A stretch of DNA of 23,488 bases from Polaromonas sp. (GTDB taxonomy: Bacteria > Pseudomonadota > Gammaproteobacteria > Burkholderiales > Burkholderiaceae_C): the NCBI GenBank assembly GCA_026786065.1, contig JAJAYS010000271.1, positions 1-23,488 of the forward strand. The letters are read 5' to 3'. The position numbers were made by a program, and so were the translations under genes. How positions within the stretch are numbered: position 1 is the first letter of the stretch; each line of letters opens with the position of its first letter. Below, one piece after another: positions 1 through 8,843 of this stretch. The notes beneath the pieces were generated by a model that saw only the letters and a program-made list of their open reading frames with translations, searched no databases and was not told the DNA's origin.

Positions 1-1
1 C

Positions 2-49
2 ACCTACACCATCACGGCAGATGGTCACAAAGACTACAGCGGCTGTTGA
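2..49 (+). CDS. Possible C-terminal tail of an unidentified protein (partial)
   Basis: Reading from base 2 gives an open frame ending in TGA at 47-49, with the C-terminal residues TYTITADGHKDYSGC. Most codons end in C or G, as in the real genes nearby, and the composition (alternating polar and beta-forming residues, terminal Cys) looks like a real protein end. The gene would run from the left and converge on zipA, leaving about 32 bases between the stop codons. Only 15 residues are visible, so no family can be named; a secreted or pilin-like protein is one guess. It could also be a chance open frame. Confidence 0.35.
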   Translation, partial: TYTITADGHKDYSGC

Positions 50-81
50 GCGCCTTGGCCGGCCGCAGGCATTCGACCTGG

Positions 82-1221
82 CTAGCTGAACACTCGCCGC
101 GCCAGCACCGAGCCCGCCGGCAGATCGTGGCCTTCGAGCCGGTCGTACAACTGCTCCAGCCCGGCATGGATGACCTCCATCGCTTCGGCCCGAATCAGGT
201 TGCCGTCGTCGTCGATGATCGCGCCGTCCATGCTGCCGGCCAGGGCCAGGGCAATCTCGCAGAGTCGGGCAAAAGGCTGCTCGATCCTGTCAACCTGCGG
301 CACGTCGAGCGACAGGCTCAACTCGCGCAGCGCCGCCTGCTCGGGCGCGTCGGCCATCGCGGCCTGCGTGTCAATCGCCAGGCTGAGCAAGGACGGGCGC
401 CCCGGCTCGGCCGCAGGCAGCAGCATGCGCCCCGGGATCACACCGGCCACGAAGCCGAGCCGCGCCGCGCTCTGCAGCACGTAGCCGGGGCTCCATGCAG
501 TGCGGTTGGCGCGCAGCGTGAAGTTGATCTGCGCGTCGTGGGCGCTGGCGAACTGGTCGAGTTCGCGGGCCCGCGCCACTTCTTCGAGCATCTCGGGAAA
601 GTCGGGTTCGCCGCCGATGGCATCGGCAAAAGCCTGGGCCTTGATGACGAACTCGGAGTATTCGATCTGATTGAGCGCGCCGGTGCGATTGACCAGTTGC
701 ACGCCGCATTGAAAGGCCCGGTAACGCTGCCCGGCCACTGGAAATTCCCACTCGCCCGACACGCTGTTGAACCCTTCGACGCCGAAGGGCTTGCTGCCGG
801 CGCGCCGCGTGGGCGGCATGGCCGCAAGCGCGGCGTCGCCGGACGCCAGCGTGTCGACGGCAATCGGCGCCATCGCGTCGATCAGCGCGTCCAGGCCGGC
901 CTTGCGCTCGGGCTGGATGAAGCGGTGGCGGGCCGGCGGCAAAATGTCTGGGTCCGGCTCTGCATGCGCAGCGGCGCCTGCGGCCGCGTCCTCGGCGCGG
1001 GGGTCGCTGTGCCATTCGGCGGCACCGTTGGCCACTCCGTCGTCGGCATCGAACGACGGCTCGAGGCGCTGCCCGGCAGGCAACGGTGAGGCTGCGCCAG
1101 GCGCAGGCTCGGGCATAGCCTGGCGCGGCAGGCTGCGCCGCGCCGACCAGGCACCGTGACCGACCACCAGCGCCAGCACCAGCGCCCCCAAAATCGCCAA
1201 ACCGATTTGCAGTGAGGTCAT
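82..1221 (-). CDS. zipA: Cell division protein ZipA
   Basis: ZipA is an inner-membrane anchor that binds the C-terminal tail of FtsZ and helps tether the Z-ring. The 379-residue product begins with one hydrophobic N-terminal segment (about residues 5-22, LQIGLAILGALVLALVVG) followed by a basic patch. A long Pro/Ala/Asp/Glu-rich linker covers roughly residues 30-140. A C-terminal globular domain (about 145-375, starting near GEWEFPVAGQRYRAFQCGVQL) fits the ZipA C-terminal FtsZ-binding domain. The ATG overlaps the smc stop as ATGA, so translation is probably coupled and the two genes form an operon. The linker is poorly conserved in this family, so identification rests on architecture, the C-terminal domain and the smc neighbour. 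Confidence 0.88.
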   Translation of the reverse strand: MTSLQIGLAILGALVLALVVGHGAWSARRSLPRQAMPEPAPGAASPLPAGQRLEPSFDADDGVANGAAEWHSDPRAEDAAAGAAAHAEPDPDILPPARHRFIQPERKAGLDALIDAMAPIAVDTLASGDAALAAMPPTRRAGSKPFGVEGFNSVSGEWEFPVAGQRYRAFQCGVQLVNRTGALNQIEYSEFVIKAQAFADAIGGEPDFPEMLEEVARARELDQFASAHDAQINFTLRANRTAWSPGYVLQSAARLGFVAGVIPGRMLLPAAEPGRPSLLSLAIDTQAAMADAPEQAALRELSLSLDVPQVDRIEQPFARLCEIALALAGSMDGAIIDDDGNLIRAEAMEVIHAGLEQLYDRLEGHDLPAGSVLARRVFS

Positions 1222-4200
1222 GCCAGCGCCCCGGCAAAACCGATCGCCGCCTCCATATCGACCGCAACGATGCGCGACACACCCTGCTCCTGCATGGTCA
1301 CGCCGATCAGCTGTTCAGCCATCTCCATCGCAATCTTGTTGTGGCTGATGAAAAGAAACTGGGTCTCGCGGCTCATGCTGGTGACCAGCTTGGCATAGCG
1401 CTCGGTGTTGGCGTCGTCGAGCGGCGCATCGACCTCATCTAACAGGCAAAACGGCGCCGGGTTGAGCTGGAATATCGCAAACACCAGCGCAATCGCCGTC
1501 AGGGCTTTTTCGCCGCCCGACAGCAGATGAATAGTCTGGTTCTTTTTGCCGGGGGGCTGCGCCAGCACCTGCACACCGGCATCGAGGATTTCCTCGCCGG
1601 TCATGACCAGGCGCGCATTGCCGCCGCCGAACAGCTCCGGGAACATGCGGCCGAAATGGCCGTTTACGGTCTCGAAGGTGCTGGCCAGCAAATCGCGTGT
1701 TTCGATGTCGATTTTTTTAATCGCGTCTTCCAGCGTGGCCATCGCCTCATTCAGGTCGGCCGACTGGGCGTCGAGAAATTGCTTGCGTTCGCTGGCGGTC
1801 GTCAGCTCGTCCAGCGCCGCGAGATTGACCGCGCCCAGGCCGGCAATCGCCTGGTTGATGCGGTCGATCTCGGCCTGCAGCCCGGCCAGCCGCACGTCGC
1901 CGGCCTGCAGCGATTGCCCGGTCGCAGACAGGTCGGCTTTGGCGTCCAGCAGCAGCTGTTCGTATTGCTCGAAACCGAGCCGGGCGGCCTGCTCCTTCAG
2001 TTGCAAGTCGGTGATGCGCTGGCGCAGCGGATCGAGCTGGCGCTCCAGCGACAGCCGCCGTTCATCGCTGGCGCGCAGTTTGTTGGTCAGGTCGTCGTAC
2101 TGGCTGCGCTGCGCGCCCAGTGCGCCTTCACGATCAAGCTTGAGCGCCAGCGCGTTCTGCAGCCCGGCCTGCGCGGCCGCGTCGGTCAGGCGGGAGAGTT
2201 CGTCTTTGGCACGGGCCTGCTCGTCGGCAATCGTCGAAGCCTGCTGCGCAGCAATGGCGATGGCGCGGGCCAGCTCAGCCTGCCGCGCCGCCAGGCTGCG
2301 CAGCCCGAACTGCGCCTCCTGCGCTTCGCGCTCCAGCGTGCGCTGGCGGCTGCGCGCAGCATTGAGCTGGCGCTCGGCCTCCATCACACGCTCATCGAGC
2401 TGCGCATGGCGCTCCTGGGTGTCGGCCAGTTGCATGTCGAGTTCTTCAAACCGGGCCTCAAGCGTCACCTTGCGCTCCTGCAAGTCGCCGAGTTGGGCCG
2501 CGACCTCAAGCAGGTCACTGGCGATCTGTTCGCTGCGCGCCCGCGTTTGCTCGGCCATTTGCGTCAGGCGCAGCACCTCGACCTGCACCCCGTGTGCCCG
2601 GCTCTGGCCTTCGGCAGCCTCGCGGCGGGTGCTGGCCAGGCGCTGCGCGGCGTCCTGGTAGGCCGTTTCGGCGCGGCTTAGTGCGACGCGGGATGCTTCG
2701 CTCATCATCGATTGGGCGCGCAGCTGCTTGTCGAGATTTTCGATCTCTTGCGCACGCGCCAGCAAGCCGGCCTGCTCGGAATCGGGTGCGTAAAAGCTCA
2801 CGCTGTAATGGCTGACGCCATGTCCGCCCTGCACAAAAATCACCTCGCCGGCATGCAACTTGTGGCGCGCGGCGAGCGCGTCGTCCAGACTGGCTGCGGT
2901 GTAGCAGCCCTGCAGCCATTCGCCGAGCAGCGCCGACTGGGCCGCGTCGTTCAGCCGTAGCAGATCGGCCAGCGGCTTCAGGCCGATGCCGGTGTTGGCC
3001 TGAACCGGCGCGGCAGCCAGCGGCAGCGAATAAAAAGCCAGCCGGGTCGGCGGCGCGCCGTCTTTGCCGTCGCTGCTGCCGGTAGCGGCACCGACAAAGC
3101 CGCGCACCAGCTCCAGCCGGCTGACTTCGAGCGCGCCCAGGCGCTCGCGCAGCGCAGCCTCCAGCGCGTTTTCCCAACCGGGCTCGATGTGGATGCGGCT
3201 CCACAAACCCTGCAGTTCACCCAGCCCATGCCGTGCCAGCCAGGGCTGGAGCTTGCCGTCGGTTTTGACTTTTTCCTGCAGCGTTTTAAGGGCGTCGAGC
3301 CGGGCCGACAAATCGGCATGCCTGGAAGACTCCAGGTTGACGGTTTGTTGCCTGGCGCGCCGGTCTTCGTCGAGCTGCGGCACGCTGTCGGTCAACTCAT
3401 GCAGACGCGCCTCAAGAAGCGTCTGCGCCTGCTGTGCATCTGTGAGCTGCACCGCAAGGCCGCTCAGGCGCGCCTCGTCGGGCGCGTTTAGCGCGTTGCG
3501 GTCGGCGCCGAGGCGCTCATGGCGCAGCGTCAGGGCGCGCGATTGTTCTTCGATGTTGCGCTGGTCGGCGGCCAGCACCTGAATCTGCTGCTGCACCTGG
3601 CCGACGCCGATGCGCTGCGTGTTGGCCTGAGCCTGGGTCTGGCGCAGCGTTTCTTCAAGCTCCGGCAGTTCGGCTGCGTGCTCTTCGGTCTGCGCGGCGA
3701 GGATCGCGTCTTTTTCTTCGGCCTCGAAAACCTGTGCGGCAAGGAGTCCGCTTTCGGCTGTAGCGTCATCGCTGCGCAGCGCCCACTGGGCGGTTTGCTC
3801 CAGCAACTGGGTCAGGCGCTGCTCGACGCGCAGCCGGCCATCGACGACGAAGCGGATCTCGGCCTCAAGCCGGCCGACCTCGGCGCTGGCCTCATACAGC
3901 TTGCCCTGCGCCTGATTGACCTGGTCGCCCGCCGAATAGTGCGCCTGACGGATGGTCTCCAGCTCGCTTTCGATGTGCCGCAAATCGGCCAGCCGGATCT
4001 CCAGGTCCAGCACCGCCTTGTCGGCATCGACCTTGACTCTGGCTTGGTCGGACTGGGCTTCGCTGCGCTTGAGAAACCACAGTTGGTGCTGCTTGAGCGT
4101 GGCATCGGCCTGCAGCGTGTTGTAGCGCAGCGCCACCTCGGCCTGCTTTTCAAGCCGCTCCAGGTTGGCGTTGAGTTCACGCAGAATGTCTTCGACGCGG

Positions 4201-4775
4201 GTCAAATTTTCCCGCGTGTCGCTCAGGCGGTTGGCGGTTTCGCGGCGGCGCTCTTTGTACTTCGAGACGCCGGCGGCTTCTTCGAGAAACAGCCGCAGCT
4301 CTTCGGGGCGCGACTCGATGATGCGGCTGATGGTGCCCTGGCCGATGATCGCGTAGGCCCGCGGCCCGAGCCCAGTGCCAAGAAACACGTCCTGCACGTC
4401 GCGCCGGCGCACCGGCTGGTTGTTGATGTAGTAGCTCGATGTGCCGTCGCGCGTCAGCACCCGCTTCACGGCAATTTCCAGGAACTGGCTCCACTGGCCA
4501 CCGGCGCGGTGATCGGCGTTGTCGAACACCAGCTCCACGCTCGAGCGGCTGGCCGCCTTGCGCGTGGTGGTGCCGCTGAAGATCACGTCCTGCATCGACT
4601 CGCCGCGCAGCTCGGAGGCCTTGCTTTCCCCGAGCACCCAGCGCACCGCGTCCATGATGTTCGATTTACCGCAGCCGTTCGGGCCGACCACACCGACCAG
4701 TTGCCCGGGCAACACGAAATGGGTTGGATCGGCGAAGGACTTGAAGCCGGATAACTTGATCGAATTTAGGCGCAC
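1218..4775 (-). CDS. smc: Chromosome segregation/condensation ATPase SMC
   Basis: SMC is the dimeric ABC-type ATPase of bacterial condensin, working with ScpA and ScpB on the nucleoid; scpAB are not in this window. The 1185-residue product has the full architecture: Walker A GPNGCGKS at 31-38, a long N-terminal coiled coil (about 165-500, rich in Glu/Arg/Gln/Leu), a globular hinge (about 505-675), a second coiled coil to about 1010, then the ABC signature LSGGEKA near 1085 and Walker B CLLDEVDAPLDD near 1110. An ATG frame opens 270 bases further upstream, but the conserved family N-terminus (RLNSIKLSGFKSF) begins at the GTG at 4775, which has AGGA six bases upstream, so GTG is taken as the start. 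The length fits the family (about 1170). It ends in an ATGA overlap with zipA. Confidence 0.96.
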   Translation of the reverse strand: MRLNSIKLSGFKSFADPTHFVLPGQLVGVVGPNGCGKSNIMDAVRWVLGESKASELRGESMQDVIFSGTTTRKAASRSSVELVFDNADHRAGGQWSQFLEIAVKRVLTRDGTSSYYINNQPVRRRDVQDVFLGTGLGPRAYAIIGQGTISRIIESRPEELRLFLEEAAGVSKYKERRRETANRLSDTRENLTRVEDILRELNANLERLEKQAEVALRYNTLQADATLKQHQLWFLKRSEAQSDQARVKVDADKAVLDLEIRLADLRHIESELETIRQAHYSAGDQVNQAQGKLYEASAEVGRLEAEIRFVVDGRLRVEQRLTQLLEQTAQWALRSDDATAESGLLAAQVFEAEEKDAILAAQTEEHAAELPELEETLRQTQAQANTQRIGVGQVQQQIQVLAADQRNIEEQSRALTLRHERLGADRNALNAPDEARLSGLAVQLTDAQQAQTLLEARLHELTDSVPQLDEDRRARQQTVNLESSRHADLSARLDALKTLQEKVKTDGKLQPWLARHGLGELQGLWSRIHIEPGWENALEAALRERLGALEVSRLELVRGFVGAATGSSDGKDGAPPTRLAFYSLPLAAAPVQANTGIGLKPLADLLRLNDAAQSALLGEWLQGCYTAASLDDALAARHKLHAGEVIFVQGGHGVSHYSVSFYAPDSEQAGLLARAQEIENLDKQLRAQSMMSEASRVALSRAETAYQDAAQRLASTRREAAEGQSRAHGVQVEVLRLTQMAEQTRARSEQIASDLLEVAAQLGDLQERKVTLEARFEELDMQLADTQERHAQLDERVMEAERQLNAARSRQRTLEREAQEAQFGLRSLAARQAELARAIAIAAQQASTIADEQARAKDELSRLTDAAAQAGLQNALALKLDREGALGAQRSQYDDLTNKLRASDERRLSLERQLDPLRQRITDLQLKEQAARLGFEQYEQLLLDAKADLSATGQSLQAGDVRLAGLQAEIDRINQAIAGLGAVNLAALDELTTASERKQFLDAQSADLNEAMATLEDAIKKIDIETRDLLASTFETVNGHFGRMFPELFGGGNARLVMTGEEILDAGVQVLAQPPGKKNQTIHLLSGGEKALTAIALVFAIFQLNPAPFCLLDEVDAPLDDANTERYAKLVTSMSRETQFLFISHNKIAMEMAEQLIGVTMQEQGVSRIVAVDMEAAIGFAGALA

Positions 4776-5046
4776 GAAGCTTCCTGTGTTGGTCCGCGCA
4801 AAACAAACCGTGTGGCGGTGTGGCGGTTCAGCCGGGCGCATCGCAGCCGCGCCGGGCCAGGCGGTCTGAGGCGCAATGTTACCCGAGGCACTTGGCGCAG
4901 CCGGCCCTGGACCGCTGCCGTTTCCAGGTAAAAAATAGTAAGCAAATTGCCATTTCGGCCATATAAATCGGGCGTAATAAGCTACTCTTTTCATAGCGAA
5001 TGGCCCGGCGTGTCCTGGCCGCCACGGGCCGGGTGAAAGCGCCAAG
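4776..5046. other. Non-coding region between divergent smc and dapC
   Basis: This must hold the promoter of smc (minus) and, unless repeat copy A supplies it, that of dapC (plus). Nothing here looks like a gene on either strand. An A+T-rich patch at about 4925-4995 (AAAAAATAGTAAGC, CATATAAATC, GTAATAAGC) stands out from the GC-rich surroundings and is the best promoter candidate, but I could not place a -35/-10 pair with normal spacing on either strand. Confidence 0.4.
4780..4786 (-). promoter_or_regulatory. Ribosome binding site fixing the GTG start of smc
   Basis: Read on the minus strand, CAGGAAG lies just before CTTC-GTG, placing AGGA six bases from the GTG. It supports the GTG start over the upstream ATG codons, whose extra 90 residues do not resemble SMC proteins. 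Confidence 0.6.
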
Positions 5047-5207
5047 GGACCCTCTGCATAACTCCCTGCGGTCTGTGATCAGCCGGGCTCGGGCGGTCTG
5101 CTGCGTTGCTTTTCTTGCCAATAGCGCGGCTGTTGGCTGCAAAAAGACGCCTTGCAGCCCATCCTGATCCGGCTACCACAGTCCCGCCAGAGTTATGCAC
5201 AGGGTCC
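5047..5207 (-). mobile_element. 161-bp MITE-like palindromic repeat, copy A
   Basis: The ends are inverted repeats: GGACCCTCTGCATAACTC on the left and the complement of GGACCCTGTGCATAACTC on the right (17 of 18 matching). The length is exactly 161 bp, the same as copies B and C. A central stem-loop (GCCAATAGC, GCG, GCTGTTGGC) sits at 5117-5137. Its left 79 bases (5047-5125) match the reverse complement of the right half of copy C (20684-20762) at 78 of 79 positions, so it is inverted relative to C; the other half is clearly more diverged. Flanking tetramers are CAAG (5043-5046) and CGAG (5208-5211), consistent with a decayed 4-bp target duplication. It encodes no protein, and ends 24 bases before the dapC ATG. 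Confidence 0.85.
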
Positions 5208-5231
5208 CGAGGGCCGCTCGATAATCGCTGC

Positions 5232-6503
5232 ATGAATCCACATCTCGCCCGCTTGCAGCCCTACCCGTTCGAGCGCCTGCGCCAGTTGCATGCCGGTGTC
5301 ACCGCCAACCCGGCTTTTCGCGCCATCAGCCTGGGCATAGGCGAGCCGCGACATGCTACGCCGCAGTTGATCAAAGACGCACTAACGGCGAACCTCGCGG
5401 GTCTTGCGAGCTACCCAGCCACGGTGGGCGAGCCGCGCCTGCGCCAGGCCATTGCCGACTGGCTGACCCGGCGCTACGCCGTCGAGGTCGATCCTGCCAC
5501 GCAGATATTGCCGGTCAACGGCTCGCGCGAAGCGCTGTTTGCATTGGCCCAGACCGTCGTGGACCCGCGCCGTTCTGGCGCCATCGTGGTCTGCCCCAAC
5601 CCGTTTTATCAAATCTACGAAGGTGCCGCGCTGCTGGCCGGTGCGCAGGTGCGCTACGCGCCCAGCGAGGCCCGGCTGAACTTCGGCATCGATTGGGCAA
5701 AGGTTCCGCATGCGGTCTGGGCCAAGACCCAGTTGCTGTTCGTCTGCACGCCGGGCAACCCGGCCGGCGCGGTTATGGGCCTGGACGACTGGAAGCTGCT
5801 GTTCGAGCTAAGCGACCGTTACGGCTTTGTCATCGCGTCCGACGAGTGCTACAGCGAGATCTACTTCCGGGACGAAGCCCCGCTGGGCAGCCTGCAGGCC
5901 GCCGCGCAACTCGGCCGCACCGACTTCAAGAATCTGGTCGCCCTGACCAGTCTGTCCAAACGCAGCAACGTGCCCGGCCTGCGCAGCGGTTTTGTGGCTG
6001 GCGATGCGGCGCTGATCAAACCCTTCCTGCTGTACCGGACCTACCACGGCGGCGCGATGAGCCCGCCGGTGCAGGCCGCAAGCCTGGCGGCCTGGTCGGA
6101 CGAAACCCATGTGGAGGCGAACCGCCAGCTTTATCGCGACAAGTTCGCCCAGGTGACGCCGCTGATCGCCAGCGTGATGGAGGTCACGCTGCCGGATGCC
6201 GGCTTTTATTTGTGGGCAAAGGTGCCACAAGCATGGCGCGGATCGGACGAAAGGTTTTCCAGCGAGTTGCTCGCCTTTTACAATGTGGTGGTGCTGCCGG
6301 GCAGCTACCTTGCGCGCCGCGCCGACAGCCACAGCCTGCAGTCGAGCCCCGAACCCATCGGAGACTCGGCCCAACTGGTTAACCCGGCAAACCCCGGACA
6401 AGGCCGGGTACGCCTGGCCCTGGTGGCGGACACCGCAGAGTGTGTTGAAGCCGCCGGGCGCATAGTCCAGTTCGTCCAGTCCAGAATGCCTTCCAAAAAC
6501 TGA
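5232..6503 (+). CDS. dapC: Succinyldiaminopimelate transaminase DapC
   Basis: This is a fold-type I PLP aminotransferase that makes N-succinyl-LL-diaminopimelate from N-succinyl-2-amino-6-oxopimelate, in lysine and peptidoglycan precursor synthesis. The 423-residue product starts [19 protein letters not shown]. It shows the aminotransferase landmarks: the [10 protein letters not shown] region near 40, the NPGNPAG substrate/cofactor segment written as [10 protein letters not shown] near 178, DECYSEIYF near 207, and the PLP lysine in [16 protein letters not shown], at about K243. The start was chosen because the conserved sequence begins there, although no strong ribosome binding site precedes it and the frame stays open upstream into repeat copy A. 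Adjacent dapD confirms the pathway over other aminotransferases; dapD follows after 22 bases. Confidence 0.93.
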   Translation: MNPHLARLQPYPFERLRQLHAGVTANPAFRAISLGIGEPRHATPQLIKDALTANLAGLASYPATVGEPRLRQAIADWLTRRYAVEVDPATQILPVNGSREALFALAQTVVDPRRSGAIVVCPNPFYQIYEGAALLAGAQVRYAPSEARLNFGIDWAKVPHAVWAKTQLLFVCTPGNPAGAVMGLDDWKLLFELSDRYGFVIASDECYSEIYFRDEAPLGSLQAAAQLGRTDFKNLVALTSLSKRSNVPGLRSGFVAGDAALIKPFLLYRTYHGGAMSPPVQAASLAAWSDETHVEANRQLYRDKFAQVTPLIASVMEVTLPDAGFYLWAKVPQAWRGSDERFSSELLAFYNVVVLPGSYLARRADSHSLQSSPEPIGDSAQLVNPANPGQGRVRLALVADTAECVEAAGRIVQFVQSRMPSKN

Positions 6504-6525
6504 AAACCAGGAGCCGACCCATCCC

Positions 6526-7386
6526 ATGACCGCTGCCACCCACGAAGCCGCCGACCTCTCCGGCCTTGCTGCCCTTCAGTCCATCATCGACGCCGCCTGG
6601 GAAGAGCGCAGCGCGCTGTCGCCCAAGTCGGCCCCGAAAGACGTGCTCGATGCGGTCGAGCAGACCATCGCGCTGCTCAACGGTGGCAAGATTCGCGTCG
6701 CCACCCGCTCCGGCGTCGGCCAGTGGACCACCCACCAGTGGATCAAAAAGGCCGTGCTGCTGAGTTTTCGGGTCAAAGACAACGAACTGATGCGCGCTGG
6801 CGAACTCGGCTTTTTCGACAAGGTGAAAACCAAGTTCGCCCACCTCAGCGAAGGTGAAATGCGCGAAACCGGCGTGCGCGTAGTGCCGCCTGCGGTTGCG
6901 CGGCGCGGCAGCTTCATCGCCAAAGGCGCCATCCTGATGCCCAGCTACGTCAACATCGGCGCCTGGGTCGGCGAAGGCACGATGGTCGATACCTGGGCGA
7001 CGGTGGGCAGTTGCGCGCAGGTCGGCAACAACGTGCACCTGTCCGGCGGCGTCGGACTCGGCGGCGTGCTCGAGCCACTGCAGGCCAACCCGACCATCAT
7101 CGAAGACAACTGCTTCATAGGCGCACGCTCCGAGGTGGTCGAAGGTGTCATCGTCGAAGAGAACTCGGTGATCTCGATGGGCGTGTACATCGGCCAGAGC
7201 ACCCCCATCTACGACCGCGAACTCGACACCATCAGCTACGGCCGCATCCCCGCCGGTTCGGTCGTGGTGTCGGGCAACCTGCCCAAGGCTGGCGGCAAGT
7301 ATTCGCTGTATTGCGCGGTGATCGTCAAGCGTGTGGACGCAAAAACCCGCGCGACGACCAGCTTGAACGATTTGCTGCGCCCCTGA
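6526..7386 (+). CDS. dapD: 2,3,4,5-tetrahydropyridine-2,6-dicarboxylate N-succinyltransferase DapD
   Basis: DapD transfers succinyl from succinyl-CoA to tetrahydrodipicolinate, the step before DapC. The 286-residue product has an alpha-helical N-terminal domain (about 1-110, including [22 protein letters not shown]) and a left-handed beta-helix of hexapeptide repeats (about 115-250; [42 protein letters not shown] is typical of the family). It is slightly longer than usual (about 274) because of an extra N-terminal stretch. AGGAG lies 13 bases before the ATG. It is followed by a 224-base non-coding gap with repeats, so pilU and dapE may be expressed separately. Confidence 0.97.
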   Translation: MTAATHEAADLSGLAALQSIIDAAWEERSALSPKSAPKDVLDAVEQTIALLNGGKIRVATRSGVGQWTTHQWIKKAVLLSFRVKDNELMRAGELGFFDKVKTKFAHLSEGEMRETGVRVVPPAVARRGSFIAKGAILMPSYVNIGAWVGEGTMVDTWATVGSCAQVGNNVHLSGGVGLGGVLEPLQANPTIIEDNCFIGARSEVVEGVIVEENSVISMGVYIGQSTPIYDRELDTISYGRIPAGSVVVSGNLPKAGGKYSLYCAVIVKRVDAKTRATTSLNDLLRP

Positions 7387-7598
7387 AAGATATGGCCCCC
7401 ACGCTCCCCACTTCGTGTGGTTCGCTGCCCCCCGAGGGGACGTATTTTTCCTTGGGGCGGCCCGGCGGAAAAACTTCGGCCCCCACGCTCCCCACTGCTG
7501 CTCCGTTCGCCATGAGGTATCGAAGGGTGCTCCCCGAAGCCCCATCGGGGCCAACCGAGAGCTGCGGCCGCCGGTCTGACTAAGAACGTTTTCCACAC
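7387..7598. repeat. Intergenic GC-rich repeat block with a duplicated 19-mer
   Basis: The 19-mer ggcccccacgctccccact occurs at 7394-7412 and again, identically, at 7478-7496, 84 bases apart. Between them lie small self-complementary stretches (CCACttcgtGTGG, CCCCCCGAGGGG). After the second copy come GCCCCATCGGGGC (7540-7552) and, using the same bases, a CCCCGA/TCGGGG pairing. I recognise this type of intergenic repeat from Comamonadaceae genomes in general, but know no name or function for it. The T-run after CCCCGAGGGGACG (7445-7449) could make part of it a weak terminator for dapD. No coding potential is seen. Confidence 0.65.
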
Positions 7599-7604
7599 GG
7601 AGGA
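7599..7604 (+). promoter_or_regulatory. Ribosome binding site of pilU
   Basis: GGAGGA stands six bases before the ATG at 7611. The ATG at 7605 directly abuts it and has no spacing, so the second ATG is taken as the start. Confidence 0.75.
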
Positions 7605-7610
7605 ATGACC

Positions 7611-8843
7611 ATGACCGAAACCCGCAGCATGAGCACGATGGAACGCATTTTGCGTTTGATGGTGCAGCGGCGCGCGTCCGACGTGTACCTGTCGGCCCAT
7701 TCCCCGGCACTGATCAAGATCAATGGCGAAGCCATTCCGATCAACACTCAGATCCTGCCACCGAACGCGCCGCTGAATCTGCTGGCCGAAATTCTTCCGC
7801 CCTTGCGCATTGAAGAGCTCGAAGAAATGGGCGAGCTGAACATAGCCTTTCCGATCGAGGGCCTGGGCAACTTCCGCATCAGCGGCTTTCGCCAGCGCAA
7901 CACCATTGCGGCGGTGATCCGCTACATCCCCAACGCCATTCCCGGCCTGGATACGCTCGGCCTGCCACCGGTGCTGTCGGAGCTGATCCTGGAAAAGCGC
8001 GGCCTGATGCTGATGGTCGGCTCGACTGGCGCGGGCAAAAGCACGACGCTGGCCTCCATGCTGGACTACCGCAACGAAACGGCGTCCGGCCACATCCTGA
8101 CGATCGAAGACCCAATCGAATTTTTGTTTACCAACAAGCGGTCGGTGGTCAACCAGCGTGAAGTCGGCAGCGACACGCAGTCGCTGCAGATCGCGCTGAA
8201 AAACGCGCTGCGCCAGGCACCCGACGTGATCCTGATCGGCGAAATCCGCGACCGCGAAACCATGTCTGCGGCAATTGCCTATGCGCAGTCGGGGCACTTG
8301 TGCCTGGCCACGATGCATGCGAACAACAGCTACCAGGCACTCAACCGCATCCTGAGTTTTTATCCGGTCGAGGTGCGCAACACGCTGCTCGGCGACTTGG
8401 GCGCCGCGATGAAAGCCATCGTCTCGCAGCGGCTGCTGCGCACGCTCGACGGCAGCCGCGCGCCGGCGGTCGAGGTGATGCTCAACACCAAGCTGGTGTC
8501 TGAGCTGATTGAAAAAGGCGATTTTTCGGGCGTCAAGGAGGCCATGGAAAAATCGATGGCCGACGGCTCGCAAACCTTCGAGCAGGACATCGCCCGCATG
8601 ATCGTGGAAGGCCGCGTGACGCGCAAGGAAGGCCTGCTGCACGCGGATTCGCCGACCAACCTGATGTGGCGGCTTGAAAACGATTTTGCTGTCAAGGCCA
8701 AATCGGCCGCGCTGCAGGAAGACGACCCGGACGACCAGCCGTCTTTCACCGACATCACGCTCGACATCAAGCAGCCGTCCAAGTTCGGCAGCACCGGCTT
8801 CGGCGTTGGCAGTTTGGGCACCACCGGCTACGGCCCGATCTGA
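7611..8843 (+). CDS. pilU: Type IV pilus retraction ATPase, PilT/PilU family (PilU type)
   Basis: This is a hexameric cytoplasmic ATPase of the secretion-ATPase superfamily that acts in type IVa pilus retraction for twitching. The 410-residue product has an N-terminal PAS-like domain (about 10-110, RASDVYLSAHSPALIKINGE), Walker A GSTGAGKS at about 137-144, the Asp box (LTIEDPIEF near 165), Walker B (DVILIGEIRDRETM near 205) and the His box (CLATMHANNS near 230). It is longer than PilT (about 345) because of a C-terminal tail after about 360 with a D/P-rich segment, as in PilU. No other pilus gene is adjacent: it sits alone between dapD and dapE. PilU normally acts with PilT, which must lie elsewhere. 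Confidence 0.9.
   Translation: MTETRSMSTMERILRLMVQRRASDVYLSAHSPALIKINGEAIPINTQILPPNAPLNLLAEILPPLRIEELEEMGELNIAFPIEGLGNFRISGFRQRNTIAAVIRYIPNAIPGLDTLGLPPVLSELILEKRGLMLMVGSTGAGKSTTLASMLDYRNETASGHILTIEDPIEFLFTNKRSVVNQREVGSDTQSLQIALKNALRQAPDVILIGEIRDRETMSAAIAYAQSGHLCLATMHANNSYQALNRILSFYPVEVRNTLLGDLGAAMKAIVSQRLLRTLDGSRAPAVEVMLNTKLVSELIEKGDFSGVKEAMEKSMADGSQTFEQDIARMIVEGRVTRKEGLLHADSPTNLMWRLENDFAVKAKSAALQEDDPDDQPSFTDITLDIKQPSKFGSTGFGVGSLGTTGYGPI

Noticed and set aside
46..1089. Long open frame on the plus strand opposite zipA
   Set aside because: Arg/Gly/His-rich composition typical of an antisense reading of a high-GC gene; the minus-strand ZipA frame explains the DNA.
3519..4754. Long plus-strand open frame opposite smc (also 1527-2681)
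   Set aside because: These are shadows of the SMC coiled-coil codons; no domain is recognisable and SMC on the other strand is unambiguous.
4925..4995. A defined sigma-70 promoter in the A+T-rich patch upstream of smc and dapC
   Set aside because: TATAAA, TAATAA and TACTAT stretches occur, but no acceptable -35 at 16-18 bases was found on either strand.
7394..7496. CRISPR-like array based on the duplicated 19-mer
   Set aside because: Only two copies at 84-base spacing, no regular spacers and no cas genes.
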